A DNA stretch of 64,000 nucleotides, from assembly GCF_000245815.1 (NCBI RefSeq), contig NZ_JH601104.1, positions 62,001-126,000 on the forward strand, in the 5' to 3' direction. Shown here piece after piece: positions 16,827-25,904 of this stretch. A program made the translations under genes and the position numbers. Position 1 is the stretch's first letter. Each line of letters opens with the position of its first letter. The notes below the pieces were generated by a model, which did no database searches, had not been told where the DNA came from, and saw only the letters and a list, made by a program, of their open reading frames with translations. This DNA comes from Dolosigranulum pigrum ATCC 51524. GTDB lineage: Bacteria; Bacillota; Bacilli; Lactobacillales; Carnobacteriaceae_A.

Positions 16827-17693
16827 CTAATCAATTAAATCATAATATTTTTCATTATCAATTTTTTTAATTTTTATATGCCAATCTGGACCGAATCCAA
16901 TATTATATAACGCTGAGAATGAGCCTTGGTTTACTGCGACTCCAATATTAGTGAGTGAGTTAATGTATAGTAGCGGTTCACCGATTTCTACACCACTGAA
17001 TGATCGCATAAACGGAATCGCATTTTGATAGACCAATTTATTTCGATGTCTTATAGTTACATAGACCAATTCTCCTGGCGCGATTGATAATGTTTTAAAC
17101 TCATCAATTGAAATATTGGTCCAAATTGAACCAAAACGTATATCAAAAATATCAATATTGCCTGAAATTGATGTATCTGTCGTAGTCGGTGAGGTAATAT
17201 CAATCTGTTCTAATGAATTAACGGGGATATCATTCCCTAAATGATCATATTCAATTTCACCGCTTGCTAATCTCGCACCGTTGAATGCATAAATATCACG
17301 CCCATGGAATGTATGACTTTCTCTAGAGTGCGGTAAGCGATTCACTTCTTCATTAATCTCTCGAGCTGATTCAATAATTCCAATATTCAATAGATGACTT
17401 AACGTCCCATTATCTGGGGTCACAACGTAATGATTAGTAGTTGTTTTCACTACAATACTTCGCCGATGACTGCCTACTCCTGGATCCACTACTGATACAA
17501 AAACTGTTCCAGCTGGCCAATACTCAACGGTTTGGATTAACCGATATGAAGCTGTCCAAATATCATATTGTGGAATGTTATGTGTAATATGACTTACTTC
17601 TAACGCTTGATTAACTTGCTTAGCAACTCCATGCATGGCACTAACCGCACCATCATCTAATCCAAAATCTGATTGTAATACTAATGTTTTCAT
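16827..17693 (-). CDS. SAM hydrolase (SAM hydroxide adenosyltransferase, DUF62)
   Basis: A 288-residue DUF62 protein. Motifs are LVLQSDFGLDDGAVSAMHG at the N-terminus, DPGVGSHRRSIVV (Asp and Arg of the catalytic triad), TPDNGTLSHLL and ESHTFHGRDIYAFNGA (catalytic His). Characterised members use water or hydroxide to split S-adenosylmethionine into adenosine and methionine; related halogenases carry an extra loop and do not fit the context. ATG at 17693 is seven bases after AGGAG; the ATG two codons earlier is too close. Last gene of an ECF transporter operon behind a Met-type T-box, which suggests SAM turnover to methionine. Confidence 0.9.
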   Translation of the reverse strand: MKTLVLQSDFGLDDGAVSAMHGVAKQVNQALEVSHITHNIPQYDIWTASYRLIQTVEYWPAGTVFVSVVDPGVGSHRRSIVVKTTTNHYVVTPDNGTLSHLLNIGIIESAREINEEVNRLPHSRESHTFHGRDIYAFNGARLASGEIEYDHLGNDIPVNSLEQIDITSPTTTDTSISGNIDIFDIRFGSIWTNISIDEFKTLSIAPGELVYVTIRHRNKLVYQNAIPFMRSFSGVEIGEPLLYINSLTNIGVAVNQGSFSALYNIGFGPDWHIKIKKIDNEKYYDLID

Positions 17694-17721
17694 ACTCATA
17701 CTCCTAATTATTATAAATTGT

Positions 17722-18570
17722 TTACCATACCCATAACCGACTAATTCGCCCTGTTATTCTTAAATACAAATAAAATACAAAAATAACAACTTGAACACCA
17801 GATACAATTAACATCAACGTGTCAGCAGACGTATACGGTAATTCATTGTAATATGTTCGTTTTTTATGCAGTCCATACCCTCGTAAATCCATCGCACTAG
17901 AGACGGTGCCTACCTTTTCTAAAGATGTTAGTATTAAAGGTAGTAGTATACTAATTGATGCTTTTAACCGTGTCAATAAGCTTGCTTCCTTAGCATCTAA
18001 TTCATACCCTCTCATTTGCATAGCATCTTTTATGGCCGAATAGTCCCGAACAACATCTGGTATAAAGCGCAATCCTAACGAAATCATTGTGCCAATTTTG
18101 TAATGCACTCCTAAATGATACAACCCGGATGCAATCTGGCTTGGGGTAATAATTAATATTAGCCAAAAACTAGTAAATAAGGTGCCAAATATCTTCAATA
18201 ACCGTGCTAAGAAAAAAATAAGTGTTTCTCTAGTAATTACAAAGTAGTCTGAAAATTGTAACAGCACCGTTGTCTTATTGGCTAAGTTTGATCCAACCAA
18301 TGGATCGAATAAATAAAACAAAATAAAATTAATTAAATTCATTACGAAGGTAAACCATAAGACAAATCTAAAGGTTTTACTGTCACTAAAGCGTCTAACC
18401 TTTAAAAAAATCAACAGATGTAACGAGGCAAATGGTACAATAATTCTTAAATCAAACGACACCATCAAAACACTTAAAGATGAAATAAAAAATAAAATTT
18501 TTGTCCGGGCTTGTAATGATTCGAAAAAGGAATGACCTAAGTGATATCGAATAAGAAAGTTATTGTTCAT
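17722..18570 (-). CDS. ECF transporter transmembrane protein EcfT
   Basis: A 282-residue integral membrane protein with five to six hydrophobic segments. Two short Ala-Arg-Gly coupling motifs typical of T components are visible: DAMQMRGYEL near residue 180 and SAMDLRGYGL near residue 230, which contact the ATPase dimer. The ATG at 18570 overlaps the end of the ATPase gene by 11 bases and follows GAGAGGG. It couples ATP hydrolysis to the substrate-binding S component encoded upstream. Confidence 0.88.
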   Translation of the reverse strand: MNNNFLIRYHLGHSFFESLQARTKILFFISSLSVLMVSFDLRIIVPFASLHLLIFLKVRRFSDSKTFRFVLWFTFVMNLINFILFYLFDPLVGSNLANKTTVLLQFSDYFVITRETLIFFLARLLKIFGTLFTSFWLILIITPSQIASGLYHLGVHYKIGTMISLGLRFIPDVVRDYSAIKDAMQMRGYELDAKEASLLTRLKASISILLPLILTSLEKVGTVSSAMDLRGYGLHKKRTYYNELPYTSADTLMLIVSGVQVVIFVFYLYLRITGRISRLWVW

Positions 18571-20251
18571 AATATTCAGCCCTCTCCATCTCAATAAATG
18601 TCCGAATAAACGATTCAATATCCAAGTTCAGTTTATTGGCTAATTTAAAAATAGATGTTTTCTTTAGTGAGGCACGCTCGAGTAACTGGTCGTTATTTAA
18701 AATAGAAAATGTCGCATCATCGGCAATAATTTTACCGTCTTCCATCACAATTGCTCGATCCGTATACTCTAAAGCAAGATGCATATCATGTGTAATAAAG
18801 ATAACGGTCATCTGATAATCATCATTCAAGGCCTGCACGAATTCCATCATTTCCCGGTAATGGGCGTAATCTTGTCCAGCTGTTGGTTCATCAAGAATAA
18901 TACATTTCGGTCGCAATGCTAGTACAACAGCGACAGACACACGTTTTTTTTGACCATAACTAAGTGCATTAATGGGCCAATTACGTCGGCTGTATAAGCC
19001 CGTTATCTCCAGCACATCACGTACAATTTCGTCAATTTCTGCCTCGGAATAATTTCGTTTTTCGAGAGCTAATTTCACTTCATCATAAACAATATCTTCA
19101 ACTAACATATGATTTGGGTTCTGCATGACATAACCAATGAGACCAGCAATTTCTTTCAGAGTCGTTGGATTCCCCATTCTTTTAATCTGACCAGCATTCG
19201 GCTGGCACACACCGGTTAATAAACGGGCAAGCGTCGTTTTTCCGGATCCATTTTCACCAAGAATGGCAATTCGTTCTCCTACTGATATCATTAATTTATC
19301 GATTGAAATAAACGGGCGCTTATCATAACTAAATGCTACATGATCTATCTCTACCAATTTTGGCATTGTATCGTTAGTGAGTTGATTTTTAGTTGTTATT
19401 TCATTACTAAATATCAACCTAGGATTCGACAAGTCTATATGATCTAAGGAATCAATTTGCTTTGGTAATACAACGTCTGCGAAAATATTTTTCAATGCAC
19501 TAATATATAACGGCTCACGAATTCCATACTCTTTCAGTAACGAGCTGTGTAATAATTCATTGGGCGTAGTAATTGTAACAATGCGGCCTTTATCCATTAG
19601 AACAATTCTATCGATTGACCGATGCAGCACTTCTTCCAACCGGTGCTCAATAACAACTGTCGTTAATTGCTTTTTCTGATTGAGTTGATCAATTAATTCC
19701 ACCATTTTTTCACCCATCTTTGGATCTAGAGCTGCCAAGGGTTCATCTAACAATAAAATTTTTATGTTTTCATGCAAGATGCCCGCCATGGCTACTCGTT
19801 GTTTTTGGCCACCACTTAATGCATAAGGTAACTGATTCAACATATCACTAACTCCAACAATTTTAGCTGCATGATATACCTTCTGTGCCATCTCCACCTG
19901 TGAGACAGCTTGATTTTCCAGACTAAAGGCGATATCTTCCCCAACACTTAGTCCAACAAATTGAGCATCACTGTCTTGTAAGATTGTCCCCACCGATTTT
20001 GAGATATCAAAAATAGAATGTTCAGTTACTAGCTGATTATCAATAATACACTCGCCAGAAATAGTTCCTTCAAAATGATTCGGAATTAAACCATTTATAC
20101 AATTTCCTAGCGTAGACTTACCACTCCCACTTGGTCCAAGAATTAATATCTTTTCGCCTGGATAGATGTCCAAATTAATATCTATCAGTGTTGGCTTCTG
20201 TTGTGTCTCATATTTAAATGTAAACTCTTTAAACGAGATAATTGGATCCAA
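18560..20251 (-). CDS. ECF transporter ATPase with two fused ABC domains
   Basis: A 563-residue protein holding both ATPase units of an ECF module. Domain 1: Walker A GPSGSGKST near residue 38, signature LSGGQKQRVAMAG, Walker B LLLDEPLAALD. Domain 2: Walker A GENGSGKTT near residue 332, signature LSYGQKKRVSVA, Walker B CIILDEPTAGQD. Such fusions belong to dedicated (group I type) ECF systems, in which the S gene sits in the same operon. The start is TTG, ten bases after AGAGG and directly behind the S gene. Confidence 0.92.
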   Translation of the reverse strand: MDPIISFKEFTFKYETQQKPTLIDINLDIYPGEKILILGPSGSGKSTLGNCINGLIPNHFEGTISGECIIDNQLVTEHSIFDISKSVGTILQDSDAQFVGLSVGEDIAFSLENQAVSQVEMAQKVYHAAKIVGVSDMLNQLPYALSGGQKQRVAMAGILHENIKILLLDEPLAALDPKMGEKMVELIDQLNQKKQLTTVVIEHRLEEVLHRSIDRIVLMDKGRIVTITTPNELLHSSLLKEYGIREPLYISALKNIFADVVLPKQIDSLDHIDLSNPRLIFSNEITTKNQLTNDTMPKLVEIDHVAFSYDKRPFISIDKLMISVGERIAILGENGSGKTTLARLLTGVCQPNAGQIKRMGNPTTLKEIAGLIGYVMQNPNHMLVEDIVYDEVKLALEKRNYSEAEIDEIVRDVLEITGLYSRRNWPINALSYGQKKRVSVAVVLALRPKCIILDEPTAGQDYAHYREMMEFVQALNDDYQMTVIFITHDMHLALEYTDRAIVMEDGKIIADDATFSILNNDQLLERASLKKTSIFKLANKLNLDIESFIRTFIEMERAEYYEQ

Positions 20252-20256
20252 TTAGA

Positions 20257-20811
20257 TCAATCCTCTTCAATTAAATTTGACTGACTTTCATAACGTTTAG
20301 ATAACCCAAAAAGAAGTGGAATTCCGACAACGAGCACAACAGTCGCATTAGAGATTACCGCTGCAAAAGCTTGTGAAAATGTAATTGTCACTTCGCCTGA
20401 GAAAAGTAAAAGTGTTAATAACGGAGTAATCAATCCAAAAGATACCCCAATTCCTAAAATTGAAACGATGCTAAAAATAAGAGCATGTTTTGTAGTAAAT
20501 ATGCCTCGTTTAATTCTTGCGCCGTACAATTGTAAGGATCCGATAAAGAAGCATGCAAAAAAGTTCCCTACTGACCAATCAATCCAGTAACCCCATCCAC
20601 CTAAAAAGTCTGCAAAAAAGTTACCAATTAACCCAACTAACGCCGCTGGAATGGGCCCAAATAATGCACCGATAATAACCGGAATTACATAAGCACTAGA
20701 TAATTTAGTGTTGGTAAAAACCGTAATTCCCCCATAGACCATTAACACCCCAAATAATGCTGCCCCAATCGCGACGCCTACTACTTCCTTTGTACTCAAC
20801 TTAAATGACAT
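20257..20811 (-). CDS. ECF transporter substrate-specific (S) component, probably methionine/SAM related
   Basis: A 184-residue membrane protein with about six hydrophobic segments and the S-component pattern (KEVVGVAIGAALFGVLM, then VIIGALFGPIPAALVG and GNFFADFLGGWGYWIDW). It binds and imports a small solute. The family cannot be fixed by eye; the Met-specifier T-box upstream and the SAM hydrolase downstream point to methionine, a precursor or SAM, similar in idea to predicted MtsT. ATG at 20811 is eight bases after AAAGGAG; the GTG at 20820 lies within that site. Confidence 0.85.
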   Translation of the reverse strand: MSFKLSTKEVVGVAIGAALFGVLMVYGGITVFTNTKLSSAYVIPVIIGALFGPIPAALVGLIGNFFADFLGGWGYWIDWSVGNFFACFFIGSLQLYGARIKRGIFTTKHALIFSIVSILGIGVSFGLITPLLTLLLFSGEVTITFSQAFAAVISNATVVLVVGIPLLFGLSKRYESQSNLIEED

Positions 20812-20821
20812 ACCAGTCACT

Positions 20822-21105
20822 CCTTTTATATTTTTAACTATATTGAATAAAAAAAGGGTAGTAACACAAGGGACGAAAAATCCGTGTTACCACCCAAATT
20901 TAGATACACAAATAAAGCGATGTAATATCTTCTCATACTATGGTTAACGACATAACCCGATATAAGCTTATCCTAATAGACTCACTTACATAACTCCACG
21001 GCCATTATCTATTATCTGATTATCTTCCCTCTCACCAAGTAGGAAGTCTCTTTAATAATCATAATAACAAACACCGTATCTTCATTTTTTTATCAATATA
21101 ATTAT
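20822..21105 (-). promoter_or_regulatory. T-box riboswitch, methionine specifier
   Basis: On the minus strand the leader shows a Stem I apical hairpin CTTCC...GGTGAGAGGGAAG preceded by AGAGA. The specifier region follows: ATG at 21003-21005 within AATGGCCGTGGAG, agreeing with the usual codon-RCC..GAG pattern. The T-box core GGGTGGTAACACGG is at 20882-20895, and a terminator GTAACAC...GTGTTAC with T run at 20849-20895. TGGT in the core matches the A discriminator of tRNA-Met. Uncharged tRNA-Met should stabilise the antiterminator and switch on the ECF operon. Confidence 0.85.
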
Positions 21106-21112
21106 TAAAGTA

Positions 21113-21141
21113 AATTTATCATAATAATGATCTATTGTCAA
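21113..21141 (-). promoter_or_regulatory. Promoter of the ECF operon
   Basis: TTGACA (21136-21141) - 17 bases - TAAATT (21113-21118) on the minus strand, just ahead of the T-box leader. Confidence 0.65.
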
Positions 21142-21283
21142 TCATTTGAAAGATATATTTTTATTTGATTATATTTTACTCATATACACTATATTCCCTT
21201 ACTATTTCATCCGGCTTCCGCTATAATCTAATGTATAAAAATGATATAAAGATATAGTATATTAATAAAAATAGGTGATTATA

Positions 21284-21967
21284 ATGAATGATTTCTTTAG
21301 ATATGTTGAGGATGGACAGACAAGTATTCAAATGCCTTGGGTATGGTTTGGACTATTGGTAAGTGTACTAGTTGTCTACCGTTTTCGCACGAATGAGAAG
21401 TTTTTGACCACATTAATTGTGCTCGGACTAGGCACACAAGGATTGATGTTATACTGGTATTTAGGCAATCCCAAGTTGTTTTTAATGGAAGGTTTACCCC
21501 TCTATCATTGTCGCATCGCTGCGATTATGACCGGTATTGGCTACTTTACCCACCGGCCAAAGTTAACAAAATTCTTTGCTTGGCTTGGATTAGTTGGGGC
21601 TTTAGTTGCCTTTAGTGTTCCGGATCCTTCTCCTTATCTCTGGCCACATGTTTCCAATATAACTTATGTCGGCAATCATGTGCTCCTTATTCTAATTGGT
21701 ATAATGGTTCTATCCCAGGAAAAAGTTGCGCTTGAATGGCACCGTGTTTTGGCCTACTCAGTCTCAATGAATATTGTGATTGTTATCTTCAACCAAATCC
21801 TCGGTTACAACTATAGTTATTTACAAGAATTACCACCGGCTCTCAATTTTCAAGTGCCAATGCTAGCGATCTTCTCTGTTATGACGGCACTCATGGTTGG
21901 TGTCATCTATGGTCTTGATCGTCAATTAACTCACCGACAACAACATCATATTGTACTATACACATAA
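21284..21967 (+). CDS. TIGR02206/YwaF-like integral membrane protein
   Basis: A 227-residue membrane protein with about seven hydrophobic segments. Conserved features are LPLYHCRIAAIMTGIGYF near residue 74 and the FSVPDPSPYLWPHVSNITYV region near 110, which match the YwaF family. No biochemical function is established. ATG at 21284 follows AGGTGA by five bases. Transcribed away from the ECF operon; ends at a terminator shared with the next surface protein gene. Confidence 0.75.
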   Translation: MNDFFRYVEDGQTSIQMPWVWFGLLVSVLVVYRFRTNEKFLTTLIVLGLGTQGLMLYWYLGNPKLFLMEGLPLYHCRIAAIMTGIGYFTHRPKLTKFFAWLGLVGALVAFSVPDPSPYLWPHVSNITYVGNHVLLILIGIMVLSQEKVALEWHRVLAYSVSMNIVIVIFNQILGYNYSYLQELPPALNFQVPMLAIFSVMTALMVGVIYGLDRQLTHRQQHHIVLYT

Positions 21968-21969
21968 GT

Positions 21970-22008
21970 AAAAAATCTCTCCATTAGTTAGCGGAGAGAT
22001 TTTTTTAC
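21970..22008. terminator. Bidirectional terminator
   Basis: Stem AAAAAATCTCTCC / GGAGAGATTTTTT with T runs on both strands, between convergent genes. Confidence 0.88.
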
Positions 22009-22017
22009 TCACATAGC

Positions 22018-23616
22018 TTATTTATCTTTTCTAAATTTCTTAACCGCAATACTTGCAAGTACTGCAACAACACCAATCAACGCTAAAATCCAAGCTGTTG
22101 TAGCAGTGTCCGGTAAACGTTCGCCCCATGTTTTGTTTTCTTTTTTCTTTTCCTCTTTTTTCTCAGGTTGTTTTTCTTCTTTTTTCGTTGCTTGCTTGTC
22201 TTCTTTTTTCTCTTTTTCATTGTCTACATCGTTTGATTCAGCAACTGATTTATTTTCTGTAGCTGATTCTTGTGGTTTTTTATCCGGTAGTTCTGCGGGA
22301 TCAATCGGATTACTTTTAGCTAATGCATCAAGGTGGCCTTGAATATCTTCTTTTGTTGCTGCCTCTAACTCATAAGTTTTTAGATGATTGAAGACTGTTC
22401 TTGCAAATTCTTGCGGATTTTCTCTCTCTTCTGCTGTTTTGTTCATTAAACGAATGTGTAAATCTAAATCTGTAAATGTACCATCATCATTTTTACGATA
22501 AAAGATCGAATCATACTCAGTAGCTACATTGGGAATATTGCGTAGTTCGTGTGCTACAAAAGGAGACTTCACAACATCTCTATTTAATTCCGAATCATCA
22601 TAAATTATATCTAGAATCTTAGATGCATAATACTCCCAAGTATTAAAAGTATCCGCATAAGTAGGTTCATATCCTTCTGCTTCAGCTCGTACATTAATTT
22701 GTTTTATTACAGTATGTCTCACATGTGCAGCAAAAATTTCTTCATCAGTATGATCTGGAAAATCTTCATGCGTAAAAATTTTGTCAGCTGGATTTTCAGC
22801 TTTAATTTCTTCGCCACGCGCGTTCGGATCCAAATCATCTGGGAAAGGAATCGTATTCTCATCCTCAGTGTGTTCTTCTGTTGAGTCTGTTGCTTGTTCT
22901 TCTGTTTCTTTTTCAACTGGCTCATCTGAAGGGGCTTCAGTATCGGTTAATGTTTCCGTAGCTGATTCATCAGCATTGTAGACCGTCATATGATCCAAGA
23001 CATGTTGCATTTCCTCATCGGTTGCTTCTTCAAGTTCAACCGTTCGCACATCGGTAAATAAGCGACGGACGTAATCTTCGTGCCATTCTGCTCCTTCATG
23101 CCCTTCGTAATCTCTGAAATAGCTGACTTGCGGTATATAAGTTACCGTTCCATCGCCATTATCACGGTAAGTTAAGGATCGCAGGTGGCCTCCACCCATC
23201 TCCGGTGTCTCCGTGTAAGAATACGTTGTGAATGGTATCCGTGCATCCGCCAACTCACTATCCTCCATCAAATACGGATTGATCTCAGCATCTTCTTGTG
23301 GCCCATAATAATCCCATGTATCACTATCGTACAATTTACCATTTTGCTTTACATCCGTTAATCTAACATGCGCGGCTAAGACTTGATCATCCGGGTAGCC
23401 AGGGAAATCTTTGCTTGTGTAAGCCCGCCCTGCTGGATTCTCTGCCTTAATCTCCTCACCGCGGTTATACGGGTCAATATCAGTTGGTAAATTATATTTT
23501 TTGTAATCTTCTTCGGTAAATGCTTCCTCTGCTCCGACAATATTCATTGCTGGTCCACTTAATAGTGCCACAACAGCAACTGAGACCCCTAAATTTTTCC
23601 ACCATCTATGCTTCAT
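22018..23616 (-). CDS. Wall-anchored surface protein (LPDTA signal) with a duplicated unknown domain
   Basis: A 532-residue secreted protein. A signal peptide covers residues 1-29; the sorting signal is LPDTA at 501-505, followed by a hydrophobic stretch and the tail VKKFRKDK. Two copies of an unrecognised domain lie at about 43-214 and 257-436. Both contain RGEEIKAENPA, then DFP and AAHVR, and both close with LE-ATxEx(3)HLD-like residues. They are joined by an acidic Thr/Glu linker. A Lys/Glu-rich wall-spanning region precedes the anchor. The function is unknown; extracellular binding is a guess. ATG follows AGGAGGAATAGGT. Confidence 0.85.
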   Translation of the reverse strand: MKHRWWKNLGVSVAVVALLSGPAMNIVGAEEAFTEEDYKKYNLPTDIDPYNRGEEIKAENPAGRAYTSKDFPGYPDDQVLAAHVRLTDVKQNGKLYDSDTWDYYGPQEDAEINPYLMEDSELADARIPFTTYSYTETPEMGGGHLRSLTYRDNGDGTVTYIPQVSYFRDYEGHEGAEWHEDYVRRLFTDVRTVELEEATDEEMQHVLDHMTVYNADESATETLTDTEAPSDEPVEKETEEQATDSTEEHTEDENTIPFPDDLDPNARGEEIKAENPADKIFTHEDFPDHTDEEIFAAHVRHTVIKQINVRAEAEGYEPTYADTFNTWEYYASKILDIIYDDSELNRDVVKSPFVAHELRNIPNVATEYDSIFYRKNDDGTFTDLDLHIRLMNKTAEERENPQEFARTVFNHLKTYELEAATKEDIQGHLDALAKSNPIDPAELPDKKPQESATENKSVAESNDVDNEKEKKEDKQATKKEEKQPEKKEEKKKENKTWGERLPDTATTAWILALIGVVAVLASIAVKKFRKDK

Positions 23617-23741
23617 ACCTATTCCTCCTATACATTTTCTCCGATAATATGTTATTCATTGAACAATATCAGCTTGTTATCTCTACTTTATCTAAAATCA
23701 TATAAAAGGGCAAGTAACTTTCACAAAAAATTCATCCCAAA

Positions 23742-23786
23742 TAAAAAAACTCCTATCAGAAAAGTCATCATTCTCAATAGGAGTCT
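23742..23786 (-). terminator. Terminator of the DJ-1 family gene
   Basis: GACTCCTAT ... ATAGGAG stem with long loop, followed on the minus strand by seven Ts. Confidence 0.7.
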
Positions 23787-23799
23787 TGTTATATATGGT

Positions 23800-24345
23800 C
23801 TATTTCAATAAACGGTTATATTGCATACCCTCTCTGAGCTCGGAACTGTCTCCGCCCAGATAGTCAACAATCGTGTAGGCAAACTCCAGAGCTGTTGCGG
23901 GCCCACGACTTGTAATAATATTATTCGCTTGGGTGACAAGACTATCTTGATGCTGGCCTTCAGCAATATCCTCTTCGAAGCCAGGGAAACATGTGTAATC
24001 AATATCGGTCAGTAAGCCTGCTTCTGCTAGAGCGATCGGTGCTGCACAAATAGCGGCCACTAATTTGCCTTTTTCATGCAGATCTTGCAAGCCTGCAATT
24101 ACTTGTGGATGATCTCTTAAGTGTTCTGCACCAGGCAATCCCCCGGGTAAAATAATCCCCTCATATGTCTGCAAGTCAACATCTGCCAACAACTTATCAC
24201 TCTGAACAGTAATCTCATGAGCACCGGATACCACTTCTTCAAAGCCAACCATATCAATTCCTATCTCTGCTCGACGCAAGACATCTACAACTGTCAATGC
24301 CTCAATTTCTTCAAAACCCGGTGCTAAAATAATCGCTAAACTCAT
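23800..24345 (-). CDS. DJ-1/PfpI family protein
   Basis: A 181-residue class I glutamine amidotransferase-like protein of the DJ-1/ThiJ branch. N-terminal APGFEEIEALTVVDVLRRA, central LPGGLPGAEHLRD and the nucleophile elbow AAICAAPIALAEAG (Cys about residue 100) are typical. Proposed family roles include chaperone-like, deglycase and glyoxalase activities; which applies here is unknown. Single gene between a surface protein and the suf operon. Confidence 0.9.
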   Translation of the reverse strand: MSLAIILAPGFEEIEALTVVDVLRRAEIGIDMVGFEEVVSGAHEITVQSDKLLADVDLQTYEGIILPGGLPGAEHLRDHPQVIAGLQDLHEKGKLVAAICAAPIALAEAGLLTDIDYTCFPGFEEDIAEGQHQDSLVTQANNIITSRGPATALEFAYTIVDYLGGDSSELREGMQYNRLLK

Positions 24346-24446
24346 TATACATCCTCCTCAAATAACTAATCTCATCATCTATTTACGTACAATTATCATC
24401 GCACAGATAATCTGGCTATTCAAATGAAAGCACTTGAAACCTCAAC

Positions 24447-24480
24447 TAAAAAACAAGCCCCGGCTGTTCCAGGACTTGTC
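24447..24480 (-). terminator. Terminator of the suf operon
   Basis: GACAAGTCCTGG ... CCGGGGCTTGT stem followed on the minus strand by TTTTTT, directly after sufB. Confidence 0.85.
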
Positions 24481-24490
24481 TATCTGTTCA

Positions 24491-25894
24491 TTAACCAACT
24501 GATCCTTCCATTTCATAGCTGATCAATCGGTTTAACTCAACGGCATATTCCATTGGTAACTCTTTAGTAAATGGCTCGATGAAGCCCATAACAATCATCT
24601 CAGTCGCTGTTTCTTCGTCCAATCCACGACTCATTAAGTAATAAAGTTGTTCTTCAGATATTTTAGAAACTTTAGCTTCATGTTCCAGTGCAATATTATC
24701 ATTGTGAATTTCATTATACGGAATAGTATCAGATTTTGACAATTCATCCATAATAATCGTATCACATTCAATATGTGACATAGACCCACTTGACTGCTTA
24801 GAAAAGGTTACTTGACCTCGGTAATTCACTGATCCCCCATCTTTAGAAATAGATTTGGAGACGATCGAACTGCTCGTATTAGGCGCATTATGAATCATCT
24901 TGGCCCCGGTATCTTGAACTTGTCCAGCACCCGCCATGGCAATACTCATGGTTGTTCCACGTGCACCTTCTCCGTTTAACATAATGCTTGGGTACTTCAT
25001 CGTAGTCTTTGCGCCAAGGTTTCCGTCGATCCACTCAACTGTTGCCCCTTCTGCAGCAGTTGCTCGCTTCGTGACTAAGTTATACACATTGTCTGACCAG
25101 TTCTGAATGGTCGTATATCGACAGTAAGCATCTTTTTTAACGATAATTTCCACCACAGCTGCATGGAGTGAACTACGAGAGAAGGTTGGTGCCGTACATC
25201 CTTCGACATAATGAACACTTGCCCCTTCATCAACGACAATCAGCGTCCGTTCGAATTGTCCCATCATTTCTTCGTTAATACGGAAGTACATTTGGAGTGG
25301 CACATCACATTTCACCCCTTTTGGAACGTAGATGAATGTCCCCCCTGACCAAACCGCTGAGTTCAAAGCAGCTAATTTGTTATCAGTAGGAGGTACAACT
25401 GTTCCGAAATGTTCTTTAAAAATTTCAGGATATTCTTTTAAGGCAGAATCGGTATCCATAAAAACGATGCCTAATTTTTCGAACTCTTCTTTCATATTGT
25501 GGTAGACCACTTCTGATTCATATTGAGCACCGGATCCGGCTAAGTATTCGCGCTCCGCTTCTGGTACACCAAGACGTTCGAAGGTTTCTTTAATCTCATC
25601 CGGGACGTCATCCCAACTGCGCTCGGTCTTGTCGCTCGCTTTTCGGTAGTAAGTATATTCATCTAACTCCAACTCTGACAAATCCGCGCCCCATGTTGGC
25701 ATTGGGCGATCTTTATAATGTTCATAAGCTTTTAAGCGATAATCCAGCATCCATTGTGGCTCATCTTTTCGTGCAGAGATATCTCGAATCTTCTCTTCAT
25801 TCAATCCTTTACCTGTATCATAAACAGATTCTACATCATCGTGAAAGCCCCACTGATAATCTCTCGTTGGCACTTCTCTTTCCATCGTCGTCAT
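24491..25894 (-). CDS. sufB: Fe-S cluster assembly scaffold SufB
   Basis: About 467 residues; scaffold protein of the SUF iron-sulfur assembly complex SufBCD. Conserved stretches include VWSGGTFIYVPKGVKCDVPL, VHYVEGCTAP, GQVQDTGAKMIH and the C-terminal MGFIEPFTKELPMEYAVELN. ATG at 25894 follows GAAAGGGAG; an in-frame ATG three codons on is also possible. Last gene of sufC-sufD-sufS-sufU-sufB, the standard Firmicutes order. Confidence 0.97.
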   Translation of the reverse strand: MTTMEREVPTRDYQWGFHDDVESVYDTGKGLNEEKIRDISARKDEPQWMLDYRLKAYEHYKDRPMPTWGADLSELELDEYTYYRKASDKTERSWDDVPDEIKETFERLGVPEAEREYLAGSGAQYESEVVYHNMKEEFEKLGIVFMDTDSALKEYPEIFKEHFGTVVPPTDNKLAALNSAVWSGGTFIYVPKGVKCDVPLQMYFRINEEMMGQFERTLIVVDEGASVHYVEGCTAPTFSRSSLHAAVVEIIVKKDAYCRYTTIQNWSDNVYNLVTKRATAAEGATVEWIDGNLGAKTTMKYPSIMLNGEGARGTTMSIAMAGAGQVQDTGAKMIHNAPNTSSSIVSKSISKDGGSVNYRGQVTFSKQSSGSMSHIECDTIIMDELSKSDTIPYNEIHNDNIALEHEAKVSKISEEQLYYLMSRGLDEETATEMIVMGFIEPFTKELPMEYAVELNRLISYEMEGSVG

Positions 25895-25904
25895 CCTCTC
25901 CCTT

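Noticed and set aside
20257..20811. Riboflavin or thiamine ECF S component
   Set aside because: No FMN or TPP riboswitch-like leader was seen; the leader is a T-box with an ATG specifier, which points to methionine metabolism.
22106..22342. Open frame antisense to the Lys/Glu-rich region of the surface protein
   Set aside because: Its Phe/Ser-rich translation is what a Lys/Glu repeat gives on the opposite strand.
22018..23616. CRISPR-like or tandem DNA repeat in the surface protein gene
   Set aside because: The similarity is between two protein domains separated by about 640 bases and is not maintained as exact DNA repeats.
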